From assembly GCA_019694135.1 (NCBI GenBank), contig JAIBCM010000004.1:1-64000 (forward strand): 64,000 nucleotides of DNA, read 5' to 3'. Shown here one piece after another: positions 33,932 to 43,039 of the stretch. This DNA is from Verrucomicrobiia bacterium. Its GTDB lineage: Bacteria > Verrucomicrobiota > Verrucomicrobiia > JADLBR01 > JAIBCM01. The translations under genes and the position numbers were made by a program. Under the pieces are notes generated by a model. That model was not told where the DNA came from. It did no database searches and saw only the letters and a list, made by a program, of their open reading frames with translations. Every line of letters begins with the position of its first letter. The stretch's first letter is position 1.

Positions 33932-34735
33932 TTGAAAAAATCCGTAACAACCTTGGGTTGCGCGGTGATGGTAGTCATAACCATCAGTTCTTTGAAGCCA
34001 CTAAAAATGAGTGGTGAGGAAGTAAATGAGTCGTTAGATGCGACCAACTCCCTTTCGATCACTCAATCTGTGAACACAGAAACGATTCAACCATTGCAAC
34101 AACAATTGGAAGAAAAAACTAAAGCATTAGAAGCGTTAGAAAAACTATTGTTTGCAGCTAACGCGGATGCGGAAGCAAGCCAGCGCGAGTTGGAATCAAG
34201 AAAACGTCGAGATGCGGCGTTAGGCTTGGAAGCCTTAACGGGAGATGAAAAACGTATGCAAGAACAACTTGTGACAACTCTCGGAAGTCTTTATCGTTCG
34301 GAACAAGAGCGAAAACAAGCATTTGAAGCTTTAGTGAAAATCATTACTCGTGCGGAAGATTTGCTACCCAAGATGAAGCTTGCGTCGCAAGATAAAAAAG
34401 CTTTCGAAAAAGAATTGGCGCAAGCTAAAAAAATTATTTCGAGTCGTGAAAAGCAAAAGCAGGGCGTATTAAACGCGGGTTTGCTCAATGCGGAAGTCAT
34501 CGGTTATGAAACTAAACTCAATTTAATTGTGTTAAATGTGGGTTGGGCACAAGACGTGAAGCCGAGCATGACATTTGAAGTGTTGAAGGACGATAAAGTC
34601 ATTGCGTTGTGTCGGATTGTTGATGTGCGAAAACGGTTAAGTGGCGGATTAATAGAAAAAAAATTTGAAAGCGAGATTGAGGTAGGCAACAAGGCTCGCG
34701 TGAAATTAGTAAAATTGCCTAAGTTAGAAAAATGA
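33932..34735 (+). CDS. membrane-anchored coiled-coil protein inserted in the S10 operon
   Basis: TTG at 33932 starts 267 codons (an ATG at 33928 runs straight into a stop). Residues 8-24 are hydrophobic (TTLGCAVMVVITISSLKP), a signal or membrane anchor. Residues about 50-180 form a long charged coiled coil (LQQQLEEKTKALEALEKLL and following heptads). The last 70 residues are a small beta domain: AEVIGYETKLNLIVLNVGWAQDVKPSMTFEVL, ALCRIVDVRKRLSGGLIEKK, VGNKARVKL. The gene fits tightly between rpsS (6 bases) and rplV (1 base), so it must be made with the ribosomal proteins. It is not a ribosomal protein. The role is unknown; a link between membrane and translation or secretion is speculative. 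Confidence 0.75.
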   Translation: MKKSVTTLGCAVMVVITISSLKPLKMSGEEVNESLDATNSLSITQSVNTETIQPLQQQLEEKTKALEALEKLLFAANADAEASQRELESRKRRDAALGLEALTGDEKRMQEQLVTTLGSLYRSEQERKQAFEALVKIITRAEDLLPKMKLASQDKKAFEKELAQAKKIISSREKQKQGVLNAGLLNAEVIGYETKLNLIVLNVGWAQDVKPSMTFEVLKDDKVIALCRIVDVRKRLSGGLIEKKFESEIEVGNKARVKLVKLPKLEK

Positions 34736-34736
34736 T

Positions 34737-35201
34737 ATGGAAGTTAGAGCCATTACCAAATATGTGAAGATTTCGCCCTTTAAGGCGCGCGAAGTCACGC
34801 GAGAGATCCAGGGTTTGCCGGCATCGGCAGCGTTGGATATTCTGAAATTTTCACCGAAAAAAGCTGCGCGATTGGTGGATAAGACGTTGAAATCGGCTAT
34901 TGCTAATGCGGAAAATAATGCAGATTTGCGAGCAGCCTCACTCTTTGTGAAAGAAGCGGTGATTGGTGAAGGCCCGACTATGAAACGGTTTCAACCTAAA
35001 GCCCGTGGTAGCGCGGGGCCTATCCGTAAGCGCACGAGCCATATTCGGATTATTCTCACGGATGATCAACCGATAGTTAAAGAAAAAAACAAAGTGAAAA
35101 CCAAAGCGGAAAAAGCCGAATCAAATGAAGCGGCAACCTCTGCGGAACCACAAAAAAAGAAAACAACGAAAGCTGCTAGCACAAAAAAGAAAAAGGAATA
35201 A
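34737..35201 (+). CDS. rplV: 50S ribosomal protein L22 with charged C-terminal tail
   Basis: Residues 1-112 are L22: EVRAITKYVKISPFKAREVTREIQG, ALDILKFSPKKAARLVDKTLKSAIANAENN, and the tunnel hairpin FQPKARGSAGPIRKRTSHIRIIL. About 40 further residues are a Lys/Ala/Glu-rich tail (ending AASTKKKKE) absent from the common 110-aa form. L22 lines the exit tunnel. The gene starts one base after the coiled-coil gene's stop. Confidence 0.96.
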   Translation: MEVRAITKYVKISPFKAREVTREIQGLPASAALDILKFSPKKAARLVDKTLKSAIANAENNADLRAASLFVKEAVIGEGPTMKRFQPKARGSAGPIRKRTSHIRIILTDDQPIVKEKNKVKTKAEKAESNEAATSAEPQKKKTTKAASTKKKKE

Positions 35202-35204
35202 TGC

Positions 35205-35849
35205 ATGGGACAGAAAGTTAACCCGATCGGATTTCGTATCGCCCTTAATAAAAATTGGCGATCGATGTGGTATGCCAACAAAAAAGATTATTTAAAATTT
35301 TTGCATGAAGATTTTGCTATTCGTGATTTTCTTAAAGGAAAGCTCGCAACGGCTGCGGTGGCCCGCACTATTATTGAACGAGCGACTAATCGCGTTCGTG
35401 TGAATATTTTTACGGCGCGCCCAGGAATTATTATTGGTCGCAAAGGCGCAGAATTGGACACGCTCAAAAAAGAAATTAGCGATTTGACCGAGGCCAACGA
35501 AGTTTCTGTAGAAATTAAAGAAATCAAAACGCCGGAATTGGAAGCGCAGCTCGTAGCGGAAAATATTGCTTTGCAGCTGGAGCGTCGTATTTCTTATCGT
35601 CGCGCGATGAAAAAAGCAGTTCAAACAGCAATGGATTTTGGCGCAGAAGGTATTAAAGTGCGTTGTGCGGGACGTTTAGGCGGTTCAGAAATTGCTCGAA
35701 CCGAACAATATCGCGAAGGTAAGGTGCCTTTGCATACGTTGCGAGCCAATATTGATTACGGATTTGCTGAAGCCAACACGGTAGCAGGAAAAATTGGTGT
35801 AAAATGTTGGATTTGCAAAAAGGAGGAGGCGGCGCCGGCAGCTCGGTAA
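35205..35849 (+). CDS. rpsC: 30S ribosomal protein S3
   Basis: The 214-aa protein begins [20 protein letters not shown]. It has the KH RNA-binding motif around [26 protein letters not shown] (residues 66-91) and the C-terminal domain with [38 protein letters not shown]. It helps unwind mRNA at the entry channel. Three bases separate it from rplV. Confidence 0.97.
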   Translation: MGQKVNPIGFRIALNKNWRSMWYANKKDYLKFLHEDFAIRDFLKGKLATAAVARTIIERATNRVRVNIFTARPGIIIGRKGAELDTLKKEISDLTEANEVSVEIKEIKTPELEAQLVAENIALQLERRISYRRAMKKAVQTAMDFGAEGIKVRCAGRLGGSEIARTEQYREGKVPLHTLRANIDYGFAEANTVAGKIGVKCWICKKEEAAPAAR

Positions 35850-35861
35850 GCCTGAGGAATT

Positions 35862-36281
35862 ATGGCATTATTACCTAAACGAGTTAAATATCGTAAAACT
35901 CAACGCGGAAGTCGTAAGGGTTTTGCTTCGCGTAATACGACATTAAGTTTTGGCGAGTTTGGTTTGCAAGCGTTGGAACGTTGCTGGATGACTAACACTC
36001 AGATTGAAGCGGCCCGCGTGGCATTAACCCGTAACATGAAACGAAAGGGAAAGTTATGGATTCGTCTTTTTCCTGATAAATCCGTGACTTCGCGTCCGCC
36101 AGAAACCCGAATGGGTAAAGGAAAAGGATCACCAGAATATTGGGTGGCGGTGGTGCGACCCGGAAATATGATTTTTGAGTTAGACGGTTTAACGGAGGGT
36201 GTAGCTCGGGAATCGTTGCGTTTAGCAGCGACCAAATTGCCGATTCGCACCCGTTTTATTGCAAGGCATAAGCATTCATAA
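35862..36281 (+). CDS. rplP: 50S ribosomal protein L16
   Basis: The 139-aa protein starts [20 protein letters not shown] and has the [45 protein letters not shown] segment that contacts the A-site tRNA. The C-terminus is [14 protein letters not shown]. Length and order match the family. GAGGAATT precedes the ATG. Confidence 0.97.
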   Translation: MALLPKRVKYRKTQRGSRKGFASRNTTLSFGEFGLQALERCWMTNTQIEAARVALTRNMKRKGKLWIRLFPDKSVTSRPPETRMGKGKGSPEYWVAVVRPGNMIFELDGLTEGVARESLRLAATKLPIRTRFIARHKHS

Positions 36282-36299
36282 TAGAGTGAGGAATTTTTT

Positions 36300-36575
36300 A
36301 TGAAAATCATGGAAGCACGCGCTTTAACTGAACAGGAATTGGTAATGAAAAAGCGTGAACTGCGTCAGGAATATTTTAATCTTCGGCTACAACAGGCTAG
36401 CGGACAACTGGAAAAACCCAGTCGTTTGCGTGATCTGCGTCGCGCCACAGCACGATTGGAGACCGCGCTGACGGAAAAGAAAAAAGGGCTTACTATTAAA
36501 AGTCGTCAACCGCAAAGCAAAGATAAGGCTGAAGGCAAAACAAAAAAGAAAACAAACACTAGGAGTAAAGCATGA
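36300..36575 (+). CDS. rpmC: 50S ribosomal protein L29 with basic tail
   Basis: The 91-aa protein has the L29 helical hairpin: [58 protein letters not shown] Lys/Thr-rich tail of about 22 residues makes it longer than the usual 65 aa. It lies near the tunnel exit next to L23. The stop overlaps rpsQ's start (ATGA). An in-frame ATG nine bases downstream is an alternative start. Confidence 0.94.
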   Translation: MKIMEARALTEQELVMKKRELRQEYFNLRLQQASGQLEKPSRLRDLRRATARLETALTEKKKGLTIKSRQPQSKDKAEGKTKKKTNTRSKA

Positions 36576-36847
36576 GCTCAACACAAGTTACTGAAGCTCG
36601 TCCACAAACCGTTCGTAAAGAGCGGGCAGGTGTGGTCGTGTCCAATGCGATGGCGAAAACGATCGCCGTTAAAGTGGAACGTCGCGTGCCCCATCCTCGG
36701 TTTGGTAAGATTGTTGTCGTAGCAAAGAAATTTTATGCTCATGATGAGGAGCAAAAAGCAAAAGTTGGTGATCGTGTATTGATTCGCGAGACCCGTCCTA
36801 TTAGTCGAACTAAGCGATGGGAGTTGGTTGAAATTTTAACGAAATAG
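36572..36847 (+). CDS. rpsQ: 30S ribosomal protein S17
   Basis: The 91-aa protein has the S17 OB-fold: [74 protein letters not shown]. The first ten residues ([11 protein letters not shown]) are a short extra N-terminal lead. It binds 16S rRNA in the 30S body. It is coupled to rpmC by a four-base overlap. Confidence 0.96.
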   Translation: MSSTQVTEARPQTVRKERAGVVVSNAMAKTIAVKVERRVPHPRFGKIVVVAKKFYAHDEEQKAKVGDRVLIRETRPISRTKRWELVEILTK

Positions 36848-36854
36848 GTGAGTT

Positions 36855-37220
36855 ATGGTGCAAATTCGAAGTCGATTAGATGTAGCCGATAACACGGGAG
36901 CTCGTATGGCAACCATGATTGGCGTGTTAGGCAAAAAAACATTGATCGCCCAAATTGGCGATGTGGTTAAGGTCAACGTAAAAAAAGCTGCCCCGGATGG
37001 AACGGTGAAAAAATCTGAGGTGGTCAATGCGGTGATTGTGCGAACACGACACCCCATTCGTCGTTCCGATGGGAGTTATTTGCGTTTTGATTCCAATGCG
37101 ATTGTGATTATTGATAAGGACAATAATCCTCGTGGCACTCGTATTTTCGGGCCAGTGGCTCGTGAGTTGCGAGAGAAAAATTTTATGAAAATTATTTCCT
37201 TAGCGCCGGAGGTTATCTAG
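36855..37220 (+). CDS. rplN: 50S ribosomal protein L14
   Basis: The 121-aa protein has [97 protein letters not shown] and ends [10 protein letters not shown], all standard L14. It forms an intersubunit bridge. GGTGAGTT lies before the ATG at 36855. Confidence 0.97.
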   Translation: MVQIRSRLDVADNTGARMATMIGVLGKKTLIAQIGDVVKVNVKKAAPDGTVKKSEVVNAVIVRTRHPIRRSDGSYLRFDSNAIVIIDKDNNPRGTRIFGPVARELREKNFMKIISLAPEVI

Positions 37221-37222
37221 TT

Positions 37223-37489
37223 ATGGCTTCGCTTCATGTAAAAAGAGGAGATGAGGTAGTGGTGATCAGTGGTGCGGAACGTGGTAAACGCGGGAAGGTA
37301 ATGGGCTTTGTTGCCAATAAAAGTCGTGTGCTAGTGGAAGGGGTTCGTTTGATCAAAAAAGCGGTCCGCAAAAATCAATCACAACCGGAAGGTGGAATTA
37401 TTGAAAAAGAAGGTTCGCTTCCGATTTCTAATGTGATGCTAGCATCGCGTTACGATAGTAGCAAGCGAAGGAAAGCGAGTAAGAAGTAA
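37223..37489 (+). CDS. rplX: 50S ribosomal protein L24
   Basis: The 88-aa protein has the L24 KOW motif (VKRGDEVVVISGAERGKRGKVMG), then VLVEGVRLIKKAVRKNQSQPEGGIIEKEGSLPISNVMLA. It is on the short side for the family (about 100 aa). It starts 50S assembly near the 5' end of 23S rRNA. Two bases follow rplN's stop. Confidence 0.95.
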   Translation: MASLHVKRGDEVVVISGAERGKRGKVMGFVANKSRVLVEGVRLIKKAVRKNQSQPEGGIIEKEGSLPISNVMLASRYDSSKRRKASKK

Positions 37490-37507
37490 CCAATAGAAGA
37501 GAAGATT

Positions 37508-38080
37508 ATGACGACAGAATCTATGCCGCAACTTTTGAAAGAGTATCGAGAGAAAGTGGCCCCAGCTTTAAAAGAAAAACTGGGAGTTAAAAATGTTCAT
37601 CAGTTGCCTCGAATTGAAAAAGTCGTGGTCAATTGTTGTGTCGCTTCTGCCCCTGATATTAAAGTGGCTTTAGAAGAAGTTATGTATGAAATGGCTACCA
37701 TTACAGGACAACGCCCTATTAAAACGCGGGCGAAAAAAAGCATTTCCAATTTTAAGTTGCGCGAAAACCAGGAAATTGGCGCAAAAGTGACTTTGCGCGG
37801 TCGCCGGATGTATGAATTTTTGGAGCGATTATTGCGTATTGCATTGCCAACGATTCGCGACTTTCGTGGAGTTTCGCCTAAATCATTTGACGGGAACGGC
37901 AATTATACGCTAGGAATTAAAGAGCAAACTATTTTTCCTGAAATTGAGTTGGAAAAAGTAAAACGCAATCTTGGTTTTGATATCACGATTGCTACGACAG
38001 CAAAAAATAATGAGGAAGCTCGTGAGTTGTTGGCATTAATGGGAATGCCGTTCTCGGGCCGAAAAGCAAGTAATAATTAG
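37508..38080 (+). CDS. rplE: 50S ribosomal protein L5
   Basis: The 190-aa protein binds 5S rRNA in the central protuberance. Signatures are [98 protein letters not shown] and [26 protein letters not shown] precedes the ATG. Confidence 0.97.
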   Translation: MTTESMPQLLKEYREKVAPALKEKLGVKNVHQLPRIEKVVVNCCVASAPDIKVALEEVMYEMATITGQRPIKTRAKKSISNFKLRENQEIGAKVTLRGRRMYEFLERLLRIALPTIRDFRGVSPKSFDGNGNYTLGIKEQTIFPEIELEKVKRNLGFDITIATTAKNNEEARELLALMGMPFSGRKASNN

Positions 38081-38081
38081 T

Positions 38082-38267
38082 ATGGCAAAGACATGTTGGA
38101 TTGAAAAGCAGAAGCGAAAGCCGAAATTTAAGGCGCGCGCTTATAATCGTTGCAAAGTGACGGGTCGCCGTCGTGCTTATATGCGTCGCTTTGGGTTAAG
38201 TCGTATTGAGTTTCGCGAACGCGCTTCTCGTGGTGAGTTGCCGGGTGTTACAAAGGCTAGTTGGTAA
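38082..38267 (+). CDS. rpsN: 30S ribosomal protein S14, short (type Z) form lacking the zinc site
   Basis: The 61-aa protein matches the short, zinc-type S14 by length and ends ([31 protein letters not shown]). The four zinc cysteines of that form are mostly gone: the first Cys is kept (RCKVTG), the second is Thr, and the third and fourth are Ser and Glu (LSRIEFRE instead of LCRICFRE). It should therefore be zinc-independent although it has the short architecture. One base separates it from rplE. Confidence 0.95.
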   Translation: MAKTCWIEKQKRKPKFKARAYNRCKVTGRRRAYMRRFGLSRIEFRERASRGELPGVTKASW

Positions 38268-38282
38268 GGAGAAGATGATATT

Positions 38283-38675
38283 ATGGTTACGGATCCTGTA
38301 GCAGATTTTTTAACGCAACTTCGCAATGCGGCGCGCGCAAATAAAAGTGAAGTGATTGCACCTTATTCGAATCTTAAAAATGATATTGCAAAAATTTTTA
38401 AGCAAGAAGGTTATCTTCAAGAAGTGGAAGTACTTAAAAAAGGTAATAAGGCAGATTTAAAAATCACTTTAAAAACATCATCACGTCGAGGACCGATCAC
38501 GCAAATTATTCGCATTAGCAAGCCGGGTCGGCGTCGTTATGTGGGTTCGCAAGAAATTCCTAAAGTTTTAGGAGGTTTAGGTGTGGCGGTTGTTTCTACT
38601 TCGCGCGGGATTATGAGCGGTCATGAGGCCAGAAAACAAAAAGTGGGTGGCGAACTGCTTTGTTATATTGCTTAG
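38283..38675 (+). CDS. rpsH: 30S ribosomal protein S8
   Basis: The 130-aa protein has TDPVADFLTQLRNAARANKSEVIAPYSNLKNDIAKIFKQEGYL, then ISKPGRRRYVGSQEIPKVLGGLGVAVVSTSRGIMSGHEARKQKVGGELLCYIA. The C-terminal GLGVAVVSTSRGIM loop is the rRNA-binding core. In E. coli S8 represses the spc operon by binding its mRNA at rplE; no such site was sought here beyond the sequence itself. Confidence 0.97.
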   Translation: MVTDPVADFLTQLRNAARANKSEVIAPYSNLKNDIAKIFKQEGYLQEVEVLKKGNKADLKITLKTSSRRGPITQIIRISKPGRRRYVGSQEIPKVLGGLGVAVVSTSRGIMSGHEARKQKVGGELLCYIA

Positions 38676-38684
38676 GGAGAAATT

Positions 38685-39251
38685 ATGTCACGAATTGGTA
38701 AAAAACCTATTTTAATTCCGGATAATGTGAAGATTTCCGTGTCGGGACGATCAGTGCAAGTGGAAGGGCCAAAAGGCAAGTTAAGTTATACGGCTCCCGA
38801 AGCGATTGCGATTCGCGTTGAGAATAAAACGATGTTGTTAGATCGCAGTGGGGATTCTTCTCGCGAAAAGGCGTTGCATGGGCTGTCGCGCAGTTTGATT
38901 GCTAATATGGTGCAAGGCACTCGAGATGGTTTCACTAAAAAATTAGAAATTCAAGGTGTGGGTTTTAAAGCTTCGGTGCAAGGAGATAAGCTTAACCTTA
39001 ATTTAGGATTCTCTCATCCGATTCATTATCCGATTCCGACAGATATTAAAATTACCGTGACGGATGCTGCTGGGAAAAAGGTAAATGAAGGAACTTTTTT
39101 AACGATTGAAGGTGTCGATAAGCAGCTTGTTGGAGCGGTGGCTGCGGATATTCGTCGCTATTATCCACCCGAGCCTTACAAAGGTAAGGGTGTGCGCTAT
39201 GTCGGCGAACATATTATTCGTAAGGAAGGTAAAACGGCTCAAAGTAAATAA
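38685..39251 (+). CDS. rplF: 50S ribosomal protein L6
   Basis: The 188-aa protein starts MSRIGKKPILIPDNVKISVSGRSVQVEGPKGKLSY and has LIANMVQGTRDGFTKKLEIQGVGFKASVQGDKLNLNLGFSHPI and YYPPEPYKGKGVRYVGEHIIRKEGKTA. These are the two L6 repeats near the factor-binding site. Its stop overlaps rplR's start (TAATG). GGGAGAAATT is its Shine-Dalgarno region. Confidence 0.97.
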   Translation: MSRIGKKPILIPDNVKISVSGRSVQVEGPKGKLSYTAPEAIAIRVENKTMLLDRSGDSSREKALHGLSRSLIANMVQGTRDGFTKKLEIQGVGFKASVQGDKLNLNLGFSHPIHYPIPTDIKITVTDAAGKKVNEGTFLTIEGVDKQLVGAVAADIRRYYPPEPYKGKGVRYVGEHIIRKEGKTAQSK

Positions 39252-39622
39252 TGGTTATGGCAAAGCTCACTAAAACTGCAACTCGTCAACGGCTTCATGA
39301 GAGGCTTCGTAAAAAAGTTAAGGGCTCTGTGGAACGTCCTCGTTTGACCATTCATTTTTCTGGCTATCATATTTACGCTCAGATTGTGAATGATGAAGAA
39401 GGACGCACTTTAGCAGCGGTGGCGACTACGGAAAAAGAGTTAAAATCTAAGCCTGCAACTCGTGCCAATGCGGCGACGGCGGCAGAAGTTGGAAAATTAA
39501 TTGCGCAACGTGCGAAAGAAAAAAAGATTGAGTCGGTTGTTTTTGATCGAGGCGGATTTAAATATCATGGAAAGGTGAAAGCGTTGGCCGATGGCGCGCG
39601 TGAAGGGGGCTTAAAGTTTTAA
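39251..39622 (+). CDS. rplR: 50S ribosomal protein L18
   Basis: The 123-aa protein has [98 protein letters not shown]. It carries 5S rRNA to the ribosome with L5. ATG 39251 overlaps the rplF stop; ATG 39257 (MAKLTK) is an equally possible start. Confidence 0.97.
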   Translation: MVMAKLTKTATRQRLHERLRKKVKGSVERPRLTIHFSGYHIYAQIVNDEEGRTLAAVATTEKELKSKPATRANAATAAEVGKLIAQRAKEKKIESVVFDRGGFKYHGKVKALADGAREGGLKF

Positions 39623-39626
39623 AAAT

Positions 39627-40235
39627 ATGACAGCAAAAGAAAAAGATCCTATTTTAGATTCAGAACCGGTTTCACCGAAAGCTTCTTTGGAGGAGGTTTT
39701 GAGCTCCAAAGAGGTGAGCTATCGCTCGCGAGGTGGTAGTGGTCGTAGTGAGCAAGATTCTGATACGGTTGAGAAAGTTGTTTTTGTCAATCGATGCGCC
39801 AAAGTGGTCAAAGGTGGCCGCCGTTTTAGTTTTAGTGCACTGGTTGTTGTGGGCGATCGAAAAAGCAAAGTGGGTATTGGTTTTGGAAAAGCTAAAGAGG
39901 TTGCTGATGCCATTCGTAAAGGTGGCGATTCTGCACGAAAAAATATGGTTTCTGTCGTGCTCAAGGATGCTACGATTTCTCATGAAGTTTTAGGAACGCA
40001 TGGAGGGGGTAAAGTCTTATTACGACCCGCCTCTCCAGGAACGGGAATTATTGCCGGTGGCAGTGTACGCGCGGTGGTGGAAGCGGCAGGAGTGCGTGAT
40101 GTGTTAACAAAATCTTTGGGATCCAAAAATCCTGCAAATGTGGTAAAAGCTACGTTGGACGCTTTATTGCAACTGCGAAGCGCGGAACAGATTCATCAAG
40201 CGCGTGATCGTAAGCCAGCGGCTAAAAAAGATTAA
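39627..40235 (+). CDS. rpsE: 30S ribosomal protein S5 with N-terminal extension
   Basis: Residues from about 45 are S5: [119 protein letters not shown]. The first 40 residues are an extra acidic/Ser-rich lead, so it is 202 aa against about 165 in E. coli. S5 is part of the decoding-accuracy region. It is followed by rplO: rpmD (L30) is absent. Confidence 0.97.
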   Translation: MTAKEKDPILDSEPVSPKASLEEVLSSKEVSYRSRGGSGRSEQDSDTVEKVVFVNRCAKVVKGGRRFSFSALVVVGDRKSKVGIGFGKAKEVADAIRKGGDSARKNMVSVVLKDATISHEVLGTHGGGKVLLRPASPGTGIIAGGSVRAVVEAAGVRDVLTKSLGSKNPANVVKATLDALLQLRSAEQIHQARDRKPAAKKD

Positions 40236-40250
40236 TTAAGGAGTTAATTT

Positions 40251-40721
40251 ATGAGATTGCACAATTTAAAACCTCGTCCGAATTCGCGGCATCGTCGTAA
40301 ACGATTGGGTTGCGGAGAAAGTTCCGGTCACGGTAAAACCAGCGGCAAAGGACATAAAGGACAAAAAGCGCGTTCAGGTGGCAGCATTCGCTTAGGGTTT
40401 GAAGGAGGTCAGATGCCTTTGATTCGTCGCGTGCCCAAACGCGGTTTTAATCATAATGCCTTTAAGAATTTTTGTGCGCCAGTAAATGTGGAGTCTTTGA
40501 ACGCTTTTGATGAAGGTGCTACGATTAATGAAAAAGTTTTGCGTGATTCAGGATTGGTAAATGGAAGTTGGAAGGGGATAAAAATTCTGGGATCGGGCGA
40601 GTTAAAGAAAAAATTAACGGTAGAAGCCACGGCTTTTAGTTTGTCGGCGAAGCGCAAAATCGAAGAAGCGGGAGGCAAAGCATTAACCGCTTCCTGCGCG
40701 AAACAAGCGGCTGCTAATTAA
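40251..40721 (+). CDS. rplO: 50S ribosomal protein L15
   Basis: The 156-aa protein starts MRLHNLKPRPNSRHRRKRLGCGESSGHGKTSGKGHKGQKARSGG and has GFEGGQMPLIRRVPKRGFN, NVESLNAFDEGATI and KILGSGELKKKLTVEATAFSLSAKRKIEEAGG. It is a late 50S assembly protein. AAGGAG is seven bases before the ATG. secY follows after 14 bases. Confidence 0.97.
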   Translation: MRLHNLKPRPNSRHRRKRLGCGESSGHGKTSGKGHKGQKARSGGSIRLGFEGGQMPLIRRVPKRGFNHNAFKNFCAPVNVESLNAFDEGATINEKVLRDSGLVNGSWKGIKILGSGELKKKLTVEATAFSLSAKRKIEEAGGKALTASCAKQAAAN

Positions 40722-40735
40722 CCTTTATTTTTCTC

Positions 40736-42229
40736 ATGCTTTCCGCCTTTCGCAACAGTTTAAAAATTCCCGAATTGCGTCATCGTATTCTTTTTACTTT
40801 GGCATTGGTGGTGGTAGTGCGCGTGGGTGCGGCGATTCCTTGTCCTGGTATTAATGTCGCGTTATTACGGGAATATTTTCAGACGATTGTGAGTAATCAA
40901 TCGGCTGGCACGATTGTAGGGTTGGTTAATATTTTTAGCGGAGGCGCTTTGGAAAATTGCGCTATTTTTTCTTTAGGCATTATGCCTTATATCAGTGCAA
41001 GTATTATGTTGCAATTGTTGACGGTGGTGATGCCGCGTTTGGGCAAATTAGCGCGCGAAGAGGGTGGTCGACAAAAATTGAATCAATACACGCGTTATTT
41101 GACATTGGTGCTATGTCTTCTTCAAGGTTATTTGCTTGCGTTGGGTTTTCAAAATCCAGGTAAAAATCCATTTTTGACCGGCATTACAGATGTGATTCAG
41201 AGGACGGGTATGGAATTGGTGCCAGATCCAGGTTGGAGATTTATTTTTTACGTTGTTTTAGTGAATATGACCGGTACAATGATTTTGACTTGGCTGGGAG
41301 AACAGATCACCGATCGTGGAATTGGGAATGGAATTTCCTTAATTATTGCTGTGGGAATTGTTGCGCGCTTGCCAGCTGCGTTGGCGCAAGGTTGGCAAAA
41401 ATTTATTCCGACCGGTGCTAGCTCTGAGCAATTAAATCCTTTGCTGCTCGTTTTATTGTTGGCTTTTATGTTTGCGGTGATCGCAGGTGTAGTTGCGGTT
41501 ACGGAAGCTGTTCGCAAAATTACGGTGCAATATGCTAAGCGTATGGTGGGTCGAAAAATGTATGGAGGACAAAGTTCTTATTTGCCTTTGAAAGTGAATT
41601 ATTCCGGTGTGATGCCGATTATTTTTGCGCAGACTATTTTGATGTTTCCTAATTTTTTATTGAGTTTCGTTCCTGATCCGAGTCCAACTTTTCGTAATTT
41701 TATCATTAGCTTACAACAAGGCACGTTGCATTATGCTTTGTATGGTGGCATGATTCTTTTCTTTAGTTATTTTTGGGTGGCAACACAGTTTAATCCCATT
41801 CAAATTGCTGACGATTTGAAAAAGCACGGCGGTTTTATTCCCGGCATCAGACCTGGCCAACCGACGGCAGAATTTTTGGATTATACGATGACTCGATTAA
41901 CCTTGGCGGGTGCCATTTTTTTAACTGTTTTGGCAGTTTTGCCACAAATGTTAAGTCGCATGATGGGAATTCCTTATTTGACCGCTTCATTTTTTGGTGG
42001 AACGAGTTTGTTGATTATCGTTGGGGTGATGCTCGATTCTATGCGACAAATTGAAACCTTTTTATTGCAACGTCATTACGATGGATTTCTGAAAAAAGGT
42101 CGCTTGAAGGGGCGTAGCGCTGTTCCCTTAGCCAGTGGCAGTTATGCTGCTTCTTCCGACGCTGTGATGTGGTTGTGGGTTGCCATTGGACTTTTAGTCA
42201 TCATTTGGTTTGCCGCGTCTTTGGTGTAA
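40736..42229 (+). CDS. secY: preprotein translocase subunit SecY
   Basis: The 497-aa inner-membrane protein forms the Sec channel with SecE and SecG. It has ten transmembrane helices; signatures are LFTLALVVVVRVGAAIPCPGIN, GIMPYISASIMLQLLTVV, RYLTLVLCLLQGYLLALGF, GNGISLIIAVGIVARLP, the cytoplasmic loop KRMVGRKMYGGQSSYLPLKVNYSGVMPIIFAQTILMFP, and FGGTSLLIIVGVMLDSMRQIE. It is longer than E. coli SecY (443 aa), mostly at the C-terminus and in loops. No adk gene follows; map does, 39 bases later. Confidence 0.97.
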   Translation: MLSAFRNSLKIPELRHRILFTLALVVVVRVGAAIPCPGINVALLREYFQTIVSNQSAGTIVGLVNIFSGGALENCAIFSLGIMPYISASIMLQLLTVVMPRLGKLAREEGGRQKLNQYTRYLTLVLCLLQGYLLALGFQNPGKNPFLTGITDVIQRTGMELVPDPGWRFIFYVVLVNMTGTMILTWLGEQITDRGIGNGISLIIAVGIVARLPAALAQGWQKFIPTGASSEQLNPLLLVLLLAFMFAVIAGVVAVTEAVRKITVQYAKRMVGRKMYGGQSSYLPLKVNYSGVMPIIFAQTILMFPNFLLSFVPDPSPTFRNFIISLQQGTLHYALYGGMILFFSYFWVATQFNPIQIADDLKKHGGFIPGIRPGQPTAEFLDYTMTRLTLAGAIFLTVLAVLPQMLSRMMGIPYLTASFFGGTSLLIIVGVMLDSMRQIETFLLQRHYDGFLKKGRLKGRSAVPLASGSYAASSDAVMWLWVAIGLLVIIWFAASLV

Positions 42230-42268
42230 TAGACTTAAGTTGTGCTATATTAAGCTTGTTTTGTGTCT

Positions 42269-43039
42269 ATGAGTAAAATTCCTATCAAAAATGCTCGAGA
42301 AATTGAAGCCATGCGATGTAGTGGAGCGATGGCGCGTGAGATTTTAGAGGAAATGGTGGCGTTGTGTGTGCCAGGTGTTACTACGTCGGACTTGGATCGG
42401 GCAGTAGCAGAAAAAATTCAGGAGCGAGGCGCGAAAAGTGCTTTTTTAGGATATCGCGGGTTTCCCGGAAATTGTTGTATTTCTTTGAATGAAGAAGTGG
42501 TGCATGGGATGGGCACGCAGCGTCGTGTGCAATATGGTGATTTGGTAAAATTGGATATTGGGATTATTTGGGAGGGTTGGATTGGGGACACGGCCACAAC
42601 GGTAGTGGTTGGGGTAGTGGCGCCGGAGGTCCAACGTATGGTAGATGTGACGGAAGAGGCTTTGAATTTAGGCATTGCTCAGGCGATTTCTGGAAATTGT
42701 GTGGATGATATTTCTTGTGCAATCGAAAGTTATGTTACGCGTCATGGTTATTCTGTAGTGCGGGAGTTTGTCGGACATGGTGTGGGAAAAAAATTGCATG
42801 AGGAACCGCAAGTGCCCAACTATCGACAAGGTGGTCCAAAGATAAAATTAAAACCGGGTATGACATTGGCTATTGAGCCGATGGTTAATATGGGCAAGGC
42901 AGAAATTGTTGTGCGTTCGGATGGCTGGACGGCAGCCGCAGTGGATGGTAAACCGTCCGCTCATTTTGAGCACACGGTTTTGATTACAGAAAACAAACCG
43001 GAGATTTTAACATGTTCTTTCCGAACAGCTTCGAAGTAG
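42269..43039 (+). CDS. map: type I methionine aminopeptidase
   Basis: From ATG at 42269 the protein has 256 aa; an in-frame GTG six bases upstream is possible. It removes N-terminal Met from nascent proteins. Metal and substrate residues are visible: HGMG near residue 78, the Asp pair in LVKLDIGIIWEGWIGDTATTVVVG, HGVGKKLHEEPQVPNY near 170, TLAIEPMVNMGKAE near 203, and the last Glu in AHFEHTVLITE. A TATATTAAG stretch just before it may be a weak internal promoter. Its last 28 bases overlap infA. Confidence 0.95.
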   Translation: MSKIPIKNAREIEAMRCSGAMAREILEEMVALCVPGVTTSDLDRAVAEKIQERGAKSAFLGYRGFPGNCCISLNEEVVHGMGTQRRVQYGDLVKLDIGIIWEGWIGDTATTVVVGVVAPEVQRMVDVTEEALNLGIAQAISGNCVDDISCAIESYVTRHGYSVVREFVGHGVGKKLHEEPQVPNYRQGGPKIKLKPGMTLAIEPMVNMGKAEIVVRSDGWTAAAVDGKPSAHFEHTVLITENKPEILTCSFRTASK

